Positions 1-6,280 of a stretch of 11,169 nt of DNA are shown piece after piece (position 1 is the stretch's first letter; every line of letters begins with the position of its first letter). Under the pieces are notes generated by a model. That model saw only the letters and a program-made list of their open reading frames with translations. It was not told the DNA's origin and ran no database searches. The stretch lies in NCBI GenBank assembly GCA_036522155.1, contig DATDGI010000446.1:1-11169 (forward strand), read 5' to 3'. Position numbers and translations under genes: made by a program. Origin of the DNA: UBA9676 sp036522155. GTDB lineage: Bacteria > Actinomycetota > Actinomycetes > Streptosporangiales > Streptosporangiaceae.

Positions 1-1575
1 GCACGCCAGCCACAGCACCGGGGCGGCGCTGAACGTCCCGCCGGGGAGCTTCGGCACGTGGGTGAACGGCGAGATGTCGGCCACCCACCTGTTCAGGGCC
101 GCGAACGAGCCGAGTTCGGAGAGGCCCAGGAACAGCACCAGCGCACCCCAGGCGGCCACGGTGACCCGCGGCACCAGCCCGAACAGCAGCGCCGCGATCC
201 CGGCGAACACCCACACGGCCGGCACCTGGACGAGCGCGCTGCCCAGCATCCGCCCGACCGCCGCGCCCACGTCGCCGCTGGCCGCCCCGTAGACCAGCCC
301 GGAGGTGAGCCCGGCGATGACCAGCAGCACGACCGGGCCGATGATCGAGAAGGCCAGGTGACTCAGCGCCCACTGGGTCCGGCCGACCGCGCCGGCCAGC
401 ACCGGCTCGGCTCGCTGCCCGGACTCCTCGGCCCGCATCCGCAGCACCGCCTGCACCGCGTAGACCGAGGCGAAGATGGCCATGAATCCCATGGTGGCGG
501 CCAGGAACGCGTTCACCAGCCCGGTGTGGCCGCCGAGCTTGACGAACAGATCGCGGATGGAGGTGCTATTGCCGACCAGGCTGGCGACCCCGTTCGCCAG
601 CGCACCCATGATCAGCCCGTACATCGCGATGCAAGCCGACCAGGCCAGCAGCGGTCCGCGCTGCAGCCGCCAGGCCAGGCCGAACGGCCCGGCCAGCCGG
701 GGGCTCGCGGTCACCGGCCCGGGCCGCACCGGCAGCAGTCCGCTGCCCAGGTCCCGGCGGTCGGCCAGGGCGAACGCGACCGTGATCACGGCCAGGCTGA
801 ACAGCACGGAGATGCTGAGCACCCACCAGTACAGCGGGCCGTACGGCCGCAGCGCCTGGGTCCAGCCGATCGGTGACAGCCAGGTCAGCCGGGACGGCCA
901 CGTGCCCGGATTCGCGGTATCGCCGACCGCGCGCAGCAGGTAGGCCACGCCGAGCGCGCTGATCACCAGCCCGGTGGCGGTCCGGGCGCTGGCGGCGAGC
1001 TGCGCGGCCACCGCGGTGATGGCGGCGAAGGCGATGCCCACGGCGGCCATCCCCAGCCCGTAGGCGAATGACGGGACCACCGGCAGCCCGGACACGGCCA
1101 GCGCGGCGCCCCCAACCAGCGCCAGCCCCAGGTTGGCGATCAGCGCGGTGAGCAGGCCCGCGGCCATGGCCGCGTGGCGGCCGACCGCGCCCGCGTCTAC
1201 CAGCTCGAGGCGCCCCGCGTCCTCGTCGCCCCGGGTCTGCCTGATCACCAGGAAGATGCTCATCAGGGCGGCCGCCGCGGCGCCGTAGACGTTCAGCTTC
1301 CAGGTGGCCAGGCCGCCGAGGGTGCGCAGGTCGCCGGCCGGGCCGTAGAGCGCGAGCGTGACCCGGTTCGTGGCGGCCGCGACCTGGAGCGGGATCCGCG
1401 ACGCGACCGTCGGCGCGAGCTTGCGGGTGCCGACCACGCTGACGTAAGCGAACGCGGCGACCGCGTAGATCCAGCAGGCAATCATGATCCGGCTCCGGCG
1501 CAGCCCCAGCCGGGTGAGGGCGCCCGCGCCCGCCAGCCGGCCGCCAGACCGCTCCTGCCCGGCCCGGCCGGTCAT
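1..1575 (-). CDS. ABC-2 type exporter permease, large two-half form (3' end outside window)
   Basis: Membrane subunit of an ABC exporter, partner of the ATPase encoded just upstream. From the ATG at 1575 the frame is open to the window edge, giving 525 residues; the family is usually about 530-550, so only a short C-terminal tail is missing. The protein alternates hydrophobic stretches (about 29-49, 97-112, 136-163, 168-195, 246-270, 308-330, 353-375, 405-430, 447-485) with loops. The cytoplasmic motif RQTRGDEDAGRLELVDAG at about 112-129 recurs as RMRAEESGQRAEPVLAG at about 379-395, each followed by AVGR, which shows an internal duplication. The motif DRRDLGSGLLP (272-282) is also typical of the tetronasin/polyketide-type exporter permeases. 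A strong ribosome binding site sits 7 nt upstream and the start overlaps the ATPase stop (ATGA), so the two are translationally coupled. Substrate unknown; hydrophobic antibiotic or lipid export is the family expectation. Confidence 0.9.
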   Translation of the reverse strand, partial: MTGRAGQERSGGRLAGAGALTRLGLRRSRIMIACWIYAVAAFAYVSVVGTRKLAPTVASRIPLQVAAATNRVTLALYGPAGDLRTLGGLATWKLNVYGAAAAALMSIFLVIRQTRGDEDAGRLELVDAGAVGRHAAMAAGLLTALIANLGLALVGGAALAVSGLPVVPSFAYGLGMAAVGIAFAAITAVAAQLAASARTATGLVISALGVAYLLRAVGDTANPGTWPSRLTWLSPIGWTQALRPYGPLYWWVLSISVLFSLAVITVAFALADRRDLGSGLLPVRPGPVTASPRLAGPFGLAWRLQRGPLLAWSACIAMYGLIMGALANGVASLVGNSTSIRDLFVKLGGHTGLVNAFLAATMGFMAIFASVYAVQAVLRMRAEESGQRAEPVLAGAVGRTQWALSHLAFSIIGPVVLLVIAGLTSGLVYGAASGDVGAAVGRMLGSALVQVPAVWVFAGIAALLFGLVPRVTVAAWGALVLFLGLSELGSFAALNRWVADISPFTHVPKLPGGTFSAAPVLWLAC

Positions 1576-2468
1576 GTCCGGGCCTCCTCCGGCCCGTAGT
1601 GGCGGAGGAACAGTTCCTCGAGCGTCGGGGGCCGGCTGACCAGGCTCCGCACGCCAGCGGTGGTGAGCAGGCGCAGCACCTCGTCCAGCGCGTCGCTGTC
1701 CACCTGGCAGCGGACCCGGTCCCCGGTCACGTCCAGGTCGTGCACGCCGGCCACCCCGGCCAGGGCCGGGGGCGGGCCCGCCAGCTCGGCGTCGATCGCG
1801 GTCCGGGTCAGGTGCCGTAGGTCGGCCAGGGCGCCGGTCTCGACGGTCCGGCCGGACCGGATGATCGTCACCCGGTCGCACAGCGCCTCCACCTCGCTCA
1901 GCATGTGGCTGGACAGCAGCACTGTGGTCCCGCCCTGCCGCAGCTCCTCGACCGTCTCCCGGAACGCGGCCTCCATCAGCGGGTCCAGCCCGGAGGTCGG
2001 CTCGTCGAGCAGCAGCAGCTCGGCGCCGGAGGCGAGCGCCGCGATCAGCGCGACCTTCTGCCGGTTTCCCTTGGAGTAGGCGCGGATCTTGCGGGCCGGG
2101 TCGAGGTCGAATCGCTTGAGCAGCATGTCCCGGCGCTGGCCGTCGAGCCCGCCCCGCAGCCGCGCGAGCAGGTCGATCACCTCACCGCCGGACAGGTTCG
2201 GCCACAGCGTGACGTCGCCGGGCAGGTAGGCGAGCCGCCGGTGCAGCGCGGTGGCGTCCCGCCACGGGTCGCCGCCGAGCAGCCGCGCGGTGCCCGCGTC
2301 GGCGCGCAGCAGCCCGAGCAGCACCCGCAGCGTCGTCGTCTTGCCCGCCCCGTTCGGCCCCAGGAAGCCGTGCACCTCGCCCTGCGCGACCGACAGGTCC
2401 AGCCCATCCAGGGCGCGCGTCCGGCCGAAAGTCTTTACCAGGCCGGTCACGTCGATTACCGTCGTCAT
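1572..2468 (-). CDS. ABC transporter ATP-binding protein (exporter, drug-resistance type)
   Basis: Nucleotide-binding subunit of 298 residues that energises the adjacent ABC-2 permease on the cytoplasmic face. Walker A is GPNGAGKTT (37-45), Walker B is LLLLDEP (151-157), the D-loop is SGLD (159-162) and the switch histidine is in SSH (186-188). The signature motif is the degenerate YSKGNRQK (131-138) instead of LSGGQ, and the Q-loop glutamine position reads YLPGD (81-85), so Gly stands where Gln is expected. Both variants are familiar in this exporter subfamily. The C-terminal 75 residues form the usual extension ending in TLEELFLRHYG. It is the first gene of a two-gene operon and diverges from a GbsR/MarR regulator. 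The ATG at 2468 has no Shine-Dalgarno sequence; a -10-like TAATGT 12 nt upstream suggests a nearly leaderless mRNA. Confidence 0.95.
   Translation of the reverse strand: MTTVIDVTGLVKTFGRTRALDGLDLSVAQGEVHGFLGPNGAGKTTTLRVLLGLLRADAGTARLLGGDPWRDATALHRRLAYLPGDVTLWPNLSGGEVIDLLARLRGGLDGQRRDMLLKRFDLDPARKIRAYSKGNRQKVALIAALASGAELLLLDEPTSGLDPLMEAAFRETVEELRQGGTTVLLSSHMLSEVEALCDRVTIIRSGRTVETGALADLRHLTRTAIDAELAGPPPALAGVAGVHDLDVTGDRVRCQVDSDALDEVLRLLTTAGVRSLVSRPPTLEELFLRHYGPEEART
1583..1590 (-). promoter_or_regulatory. Ribosome binding site of the permease gene
   Basis: On the minus strand the sequence reads GGAGGAGG, 7 nt before the ATG at 1575. It lies inside the 3' end of the ATPase gene and fixes the permease start at the 4-nt overlap. 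Confidence 0.75.
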
Positions 2469-2474
2469 AGTTTA

Positions 2475-2491
2475 GACTCTACATTAGATTC
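2475..2491. promoter_or_regulatory. Candidate operator palindrome between exporter operon and GbsR/MarR regulator
   Basis: The sequence GACTCTACATTAGATTC is an inverted repeat: arms GACTCTA and TAGATTC around CAT, with one mismatch in seven base pairs. It lies in an AT-rich stretch (about 2469-2520) that contrasts sharply with the GC-rich surroundings, and it covers the candidate -10 and start site of the exporter operon. MarR-family proteins bind such short palindromes and often repress a divergent transporter; binding here is an inference. The rest of the gap (2492-2597) shows no clear -35/-10 pair for the regulator gene. Confidence 0.45.
2481..2486 (-). promoter_or_regulatory. Candidate -10 element for the ABC exporter operon
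   Basis: The minus strand reads TAATGT, matching the actinobacterial TANNNT pattern, 12 nt before the ATG at 2468. Transcription starting 6-7 nt downstream would give a leader of only about 5 nt, which fits the missing ribosome binding site. No convincing -35 hexamer was found at the right distance. Confidence 0.4.
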
Positions 2492-2597
2492 ACAAAGTCA
2501 TGAAGATACATAACGAACCTGCGGCTCCCGCCCGCCACCCTGGCCCGGCCACCGGGCGGCGGGCCACCAGGAGCCGCCTCGCCCACGGCAGAAAGCT

Positions 2598-3092
2598 ATG
2601 CGGCCGATGACCCAGGCGCCAGCCGCACGCGACGAGCAGGCCGTCCGCGCCTTCATCGAGCGATTCGCCGCTGTCCTGGTGCAGGCCGGCATGCCGCCCA
2701 TGCCGTCCCGGGTGTTCGCCGCCGTGCTGGTCACCGACTCGGGCCGGCTGACCGCCGCCGAGCTGGCGCAGCTGCTTGAGGCCAGCCCGGCGGCCATCTC
2801 CGGCGCGGTCCGCTACCTGGCCCAGCTCGCCATGCTCGGCCGTGAGCGCGAGCCCGGCAGCCGCCGTGACGTGTACCTGCTGCTCGACGACCTCTGGTAC
2901 GAGATCGCCATCCGCCGGGACCAGGTGCTGAGCCACTGGGTGAGCGCCGCCCGGGAGGGCGTCAAGCTGCTGGGCCCGGAGAGCCCGGCCGGGCGGCGGC
3001 TCGCCGATTCGCAAGACTTCTTTGAGTTCCTCCAGCAGGAGATGCCCGCCCTGCTGGAGCGCTGGCGGGCGTACCGGGCGGCACGCGGCTAG
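2598..3092 (+). CDS. GbsR/MarR-family transcriptional regulator
   Basis: DNA-binding regulator of 164 residues. A winged helix-turn-helix is visible at about 51-92: LTAAELAQLLEASPAAISGA holds the two helices, VRYLAQLAMLGRERE the recognition part, and PGSRRDVYLLLDD the wing. N-terminal (15-30) and C-terminal (100-162) helices would form the dimer interface, as in other MarR-type proteins. It diverges from the ABC exporter operon across a 129-nt gap, the usual arrangement for a regulator of that exporter and of itself. The ATG at 2598 has only a weak purine stretch (AGAAAG) before it; the ATG at 2607 is an alternative start that would remove three residues. The ligand is unknown. Confidence 0.88.
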   Translation: MRPMTQAPAARDEQAVRAFIERFAAVLVQAGMPPMPSRVFAAVLVTDSGRLTAAELAQLLEASPAAISGAVRYLAQLAMLGREREPGSRRDVYLLLDDLWYEIAIRRDQVLSHWVSAAREGVKLLGPESPAGRRLADSQDFFEFLQQEMPALLERWRAYRAARG

Positions 3093-3160
3093 CCCCCGCC
3101 GGTGCCCGGCACGGGCCGTCATCGCGACCGCCGCCTGGCTGCCGGTCCCCGCGGTAGGGC

Positions 3161-3164
3161 AGGA
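3161..3164 (+). promoter_or_regulatory. Ribosome binding site deciding the NhaA start
   Basis: AGGA lies 7 nt before the GTG at 3172. The frame is open further upstream to a TTG at 3022, but that lies inside the regulator gene and adds an Arg/Cys-rich segment unlike NhaA. Confidence 0.5.
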
Positions 3165-3171
3165 TCCGGGC

Positions 3172-5058
3172 GTGACGGAATCGTCCCGCTCCGCCAGCAC
3201 ACCCGGCCATACCGCCTGGGCCGGGCGGCTGAAGACACCACTGCGCCAGTTCCTGCGCACCCAGACCGGCAGTGCCGCGGTCCTGCTCGTGGCCACGGTG
3301 GCCGCGCTGGCCTGGGCCAACATCGCACCGGGCGGGTACCAGACGGTGTGGGCCACGCCGCTGTCGATCCACCTCGGCCGGGTCAGCGTGATGCACGACC
3401 TGCACGACTGGGTGAACAGCGGCCTGATGACGTTCTTCTTCTTTGTGGTCGGCCTGGAGGCGCGGCGCGAGTTCGACCTGGGCGAACTGCGCGAACGCAG
3501 CCGGCTGACGATGCCCGTGCTGGCCGGGCTGAGCGGGATGATCGTGCCGGTCGGCATCTTCCTGGCCGCCAACGCGGGCGGCCCGGGGGCGCACGGGTGG
3601 GGCACTGCGATGTCCACCGACACCGCGTTCGCGCTGGGGATGCTGGCGCTGGTCGGGCGGAAGTCGCCGGACCGGCTGCGCAGCTTCCTGCTCACCTTCG
3701 CGGTGGTGGACGACCTGTCCGCGCTGGTCATCATCGCCGTCTTCTACAGCCACCACATTTCGCTGCCGGCCCTGCTGGCCGGGCTGGGCGTGTTCGCGGT
3801 GGTGCTGGCGGTGCGCGCGGCCGGGGTCCGGCGGGGCCTGGTCTACCTGGTGCTCGGGCTGGCCGCCTGGGGCGCGTTCATGCGGTCCGGCGTCGACCCG
3901 GTGGTGGTCGGCCTGGTGATGGGCCTGCTGACGCAGGCCTACCCGGCCGCGCGGAGTGACCTGGAGCGGGCCAGCGAGCAGTTCCGGTTGTTCCGCGAGC
4001 AGCCCACCCCCGAGCTGGCGCGGGAGGCGACCACCGGCCTGGCCGCGTCGCTCTCGCCCAACGACCGGCTGCAGGCGGCGTTCCACCCCTGGACGAGCTA
4101 TGTCATCGTGCCGCTGTTCGCACTGGCCAACGCCGGGATCGTGGTCAGCGGCACGTTCCTGGCCCAGGCCTTTACCTCACCGGTCACGCTGGGCATTCTC
4201 ATCGCCTACGTGGTGGGCAAGCCGGTGGGCGTGGCCGGCGGCTCCGCGCTGGTCGCCGCGGTCAGCCGGGGCCGGCTCAGGCCGCCGGTCGGCTGGGCCT
4301 CGCTGCTGGGGGCGGGCACGATCGCCGGCATCGGGTTCACCGTGTCGCTGCTGATCGCCTCGCTCGCCTTCACCGGCCCGCTGCTGGCCGAGGCCAAGGC
4401 CGGGGTGCTGGCCGCGGCGCTGTGCGCGGCCGCCCTGACCTGGCTGGTGTTCCGGCTGACCGCGATGCTGCCCAAGTACGCCCGGCTGCGGGCGCTGCTG
4501 GGCACCTCGCCGATGATCCTGGACCTGGCCGTCCCGGTCGACGCGCGCCGCGACCACCTGCGCGGCCCGCTGGAGGCGCCGGTCACCGTGGTCGAGTACG
4601 GCGACTTCGAGTGCCCATATTGCGGCCGGGCCGAGCCTGCCGTCCGTGAGCTGCTGGCCGACTTCGGCGACGTCCGCTATGTCTGGCGCCACCTGCCGCT
4701 CACCGACGTCCACCCGCACGCGCAGTTCGCGGCCGAAGCCACCGAGGCGGCGGCGGCCCAGGGGGCCTTCTGGGAGATGCACGACGTGCTGTTCGATCAC
4801 CAGGACGAGCTGCGCCCGTCCGACCTGGCCCGCTACGCCGCGCAGCTCGGACTGGACGGCGCCAAGTTCGCCAAGCATCTCGGCAAGCACGCCGGGGCGG
4901 CCCGGGTGGCCGAGGACGTTGACTCGGCCGACCTGTCCGGGGTGTCCGGCACACCCACCTTCTTCATCAACGGCCAGCGCCACCACGGCGCCTATGACAT
5001 CGCGGCGCTTTCGGCCGCGGTGATGGCGGCCCGTGCCCGCGCCGCCATCGCCCGCTGA
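3172..5058 (+). CDS. nhaA: Na+/H+ antiporter NhaA fused to a C-terminal DsbA/thioredoxin-like domain
   Basis: Membrane antiporter of 628 residues exchanging Na+ (or Li+) for protons, with an added redox domain. Residues about 25-435 are NhaA. STDTAFALG holds the aspartate (D150) matching E. coli D133. FAVVDDLSAL holds the ion-binding pair D180-D181 (E. coli D163-D164), and GKPVG holds K350 (E. coli K300). Thus the transport core is intact. Residues about 448-628 are a DsbA-like thioredoxin fold: VVEYGDFECPYC with active-site C481 and C484, and the cis-proline loop VSGTPTFFING with P595. This fusion is a recognised architecture in Actinobacteria. The domain has no second signal or extra membrane segment of its own. 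The gene follows the regulator gene by 79 nt and is probably transcribed separately from the downstream PAC2 gene. Confidence 0.95.
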   Translation: MTESSRSASTPGHTAWAGRLKTPLRQFLRTQTGSAAVLLVATVAALAWANIAPGGYQTVWATPLSIHLGRVSVMHDLHDWVNSGLMTFFFFVVGLEARREFDLGELRERSRLTMPVLAGLSGMIVPVGIFLAANAGGPGAHGWGTAMSTDTAFALGMLALVGRKSPDRLRSFLLTFAVVDDLSALVIIAVFYSHHISLPALLAGLGVFAVVLAVRAAGVRRGLVYLVLGLAAWGAFMRSGVDPVVVGLVMGLLTQAYPAARSDLERASEQFRLFREQPTPELAREATTGLAASLSPNDRLQAAFHPWTSYVIVPLFALANAGIVVSGTFLAQAFTSPVTLGILIAYVVGKPVGVAGGSALVAAVSRGRLRPPVGWASLLGAGTIAGIGFTVSLLIASLAFTGPLLAEAKAGVLAAALCAAALTWLVFRLTAMLPKYARLRALLGTSPMILDLAVPVDARRDHLRGPLEAPVTVVEYGDFECPYCGRAEPAVRELLADFGDVRYVWRHLPLTDVHPHAQFAAEATEAAAAQGAFWEMHDVLFDHQDELRPSDLARYAAQLGLDGAKFAKHLGKHAGAARVAEDVDSADLSGVSGTPTFFINGQRHHGAYDIAALSAAVMAARARAAIAR

Positions 5059-5088
5059 CCCCCGGTCGCCGCCGCCGGGCGGGGCGGG

Positions 5089-5094
5089 TAGCGT
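5089..5094 (+). promoter_or_regulatory. Possible -10 element upstream of the PAC2 gene
   Basis: TAGCGT fits TANNNT and lies in the 129-nt gap after the antiporter gene, 93 nt before the PAC2 start. A small inverted repeat (GCGCAC and GTGCGC, 9-nt spacer) follows directly. No clear -35 element, so this is weak. Confidence 0.25.
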
Positions 5095-5172
5095 GGGCGC
5101 ACGCTTTCGGTGTGCGCAGCGGGGATGGATGGCCGCCATCCGCTGGTTAGTAGCACATGGGGGACGACGGCC

Positions 5173-5179
5173 GAGGAGG
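5173..5179 (+). promoter_or_regulatory. Ribosome binding site of the PAC2 gene
   Basis: GAGGAGG with an 8-nt spacer before the GTG at 5188. It favours this start over the upstream in-frame GTG at 5110, which has no comparable site. Confidence 0.75.
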
Positions 5180-5187
5180 CTGCGATC

Positions 5188-6105
5188 GTGGTGCGAGATG
5201 CGGGAGACCTCTACGAGGTGGGCCCCGGCGCGCCGGCCCTTGACGGTGCCGTGCTGCTGCACTACCTGGACGGCTTCATCGACGCGGGGGCGGCCGGGCG
5301 GCTGCTGACCGCGCACCTGCTGGGCAGCCTGGACCATGAGCCGGTGGTGACCTTCGACGTGGACCGGCTGATCGACTACCGGTCCCGCCGTCCGCCGATG
5401 ACGTTCGACAAGGACCACTGGGAGGAGTACGAGGCGCCCGAACTGGCCATCCACCTCGGCCGCGACGCCGCCGGGACCCGGTTCCTGCTGCTCACCGGCC
5501 CGGAGCCGGATCACGAGTGGGAGCGGTTCACCACCGCCGTCCGCTCGGTGACGACCCGCCTGGGCGCCGAGCTGACCGTCGGCTTCCATGGCATCCCGAT
5601 GGGCGTGCCGCACACCCGCCCGCTCGGCCTGACCGCCCACGGCACCCGGCCCGGCCTGGTCGCCGGCTCGCGGCCGATCGTGGACCGGCTGCAGGTGCCC
5701 GGCAGCGCCGCCTCGCTGCTTGAGTTCCGGCTGCGGGAGGAGGACCAGGCGGCGGTGGGTTTCGCCGTGCACGTGCCGCACTACCTGGCCCAGGCCGCTT
5801 ACCCGGCGGCGGCCGTCACCCTGCTGGAGTCGGTGACCAGGGTGACCGGCCTGTCCGTGCCGGACGAGGCCCTGCGGGAGGCCGCCCGCCGCACGGACGA
5901 GGAGATCACCCGCCAGGTGGAGGCGTCCGAGGAGATCACCGAGCTGGTCCAGGCGCTGGAACAGCAGTACGACGCGTTCGCCGACGCGGCCGGCCGGGAA
6001 GGCCTGCTGGCCGAGGACGTGGCGGACATGCCGACGGCCGAGGAACTCGGCGCCCAGTTCGAGCGGTTCCTGGCCGAGCAGCAGGGCGAGTCCCCCGACG
6101 CCTGA
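5188..6105 (+). CDS. PAC2-family protein (proteasome assembly chaperone-like)
   Basis: Predicted cytoplasmic protein of 305 residues. Residues about 18-220 match the PAC2 fold as it appears in actinobacteria: LLHYLDGFIDAGAAGRL (23-39), FDVDRLIDYRSRRPPMTFD (56-74), LLTGPEPDHEWERF (101-114) and the loop GFHGIPMGVPHTRPLG (132-147). PAC2 proteins are named after a eukaryotic proteasome assembly chaperone; bacterial members are widespread in actinomycetes but their role is not settled. The C-terminal 80 residues are acidic and look helical (DEEITRQVEASEEITELVQA), a possible coiled coil. No proteasome or Pup genes are visible nearby. The GTG at 5188 was chosen for its strong ribosome binding site; the adjacent GTG at 5191 is nearly equivalent. 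A strong hairpin follows the stop codon. Confidence 0.88.
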   Translation: MVRDAGDLYEVGPGAPALDGAVLLHYLDGFIDAGAAGRLLTAHLLGSLDHEPVVTFDVDRLIDYRSRRPPMTFDKDHWEEYEAPELAIHLGRDAAGTRFLLLTGPEPDHEWERFTTAVRSVTTRLGAELTVGFHGIPMGVPHTRPLGLTAHGTRPGLVAGSRPIVDRLQVPGSAASLLEFRLREEDQAAVGFAVHVPHYLAQAAYPAAAVTLLESVTRVTGLSVPDEALREAARRTDEEITRQVEASEEITELVQALEQQYDAFADAAGREGLLAEDVADMPTAEELGAQFERFLAEQQGESPDA

Positions 6106-6108
6106 GCG

Positions 6109-6148
6109 CCGGCCGCCCGAGGTCAGCCCACCTCACGCAGGCGGCCGG
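6109..6148 (+). terminator. Hairpin terminator after the PAC2 gene
   Basis: Begins 4 nt after the stop codon. Outer arms CCGGCCGCC (6109-6117) and GGCGGCCGG (6140-6148) pair perfectly over 9 bp, enclosing a second 5-bp stem GAGGT/ACCTC (6119-6123 with 6130-6134). There is no T-run, which is common for actinobacterial terminators. Confidence 0.6.
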
Positions 6149-6213
6149 TGGCTACGCCGGAATGGGAGCATAACGGCATACGGCCGCGCGTACGGCAATG
6201 ACATCGGGTCGCG

Positions 6214-6267
6214 CCGATCTCACGTTGAGTGACCAATAGCCAGTAGGCTGGGCCCCGGCCAGATCGG
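6214..6267. repeat. 7-bp inverted repeat flanking the promoter region of the IspH-like gene
   Basis: CCGATCT (6214-6220) and AGATCGG (6261-6267) are perfectly complementary and enclose 40 nt. The right arm runs into the G-rich ribosome binding site at 6266-6271. It could be a spaced operator or, in a longer transcript, an RBS-sequestering stem; it could also be chance in such GC-rich DNA. Confidence 0.3.
6244..6249 (+). promoter_or_regulatory. Possible -10 element for the IspH-like/MetE-like operon
   Basis: TAGGCT fits TANNNT, 31 nt before the ATG at 6281. A TTGAGT lies upstream (6225-6230) but only 13 nt away, too close for a standard -35. The gap 6149-6280 is less GC-rich than the flanking genes, as expected for a promoter region. 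Confidence 0.35.
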
Positions 6268-6271
6268 GGGG
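6266..6271 (+). promoter_or_regulatory. Ribosome binding site of the IspH-like gene
   Basis: GGGGGG followed by TGA, 9 nt before the ATG at 6281. It is the only G-rich element at a workable distance and supports this start. Confidence 0.4.
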
Positions 6272-6280
6272 TGAACGGCC

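Noticed and set aside
58..876. 272-codon plus-strand frame opposite the permease
   Set aside because: Gly/Arg/His/Gln-rich shadow; the opposite strand gives a continuous membrane protein with duplicated motifs.
3104..3116. GCCCG/CGGGC mini-hairpin after the regulator gene as a terminator
   Set aside because: Only 5 bp with a 3-nt loop and no T-run; stems this short arise by chance throughout DNA of this composition.
3022..3171. Upstream TTG start extending NhaA by 50 residues
   Set aside because: It would begin inside the regulator gene and add an Arg/Cys-rich stretch unlike any NhaA; the GTG at 3172 has AGGA 7 nt upstream.
2490..4086. Long minus-strand open frames opposite the regulator and NhaA genes
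   Set aside because: Two different frames overlap each other and the real genes; composition is low-complexity and no motif is recognisable.
5110..5187. Upstream GTG start extending the PAC2 protein by 26 residues
   Set aside because: No ribosome binding site there, and the extension would include the strong GAGGAGG site that serves the GTG at 5188.
4177..5781. Long minus-strand open frame (534 codons) opposite NhaA and PAC2 genes
   Set aside because: It lies antisense to two well-recognised proteins, is rich in Arg, Gly, Gln and His without any domain pattern, and such shadow frames are common at this GC content.
6173..6196. Three ACGGC copies in the gap before the IspH-like gene as direct-repeat operator sites
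   Set aside because: Spacing is irregular (7 and 12 nt) and 5-mers of G and C recur widely here; not enough to support a site.
6106..6280. Riboswitch (cobalamin or SAM) ahead of the MetE-like operon
   Set aside because: Looked for because of the methyltransferase, but no recognisable B12-box or SAM aptamer core was seen; only a terminator hairpin, promoter-like sites and a short inverted repeat.
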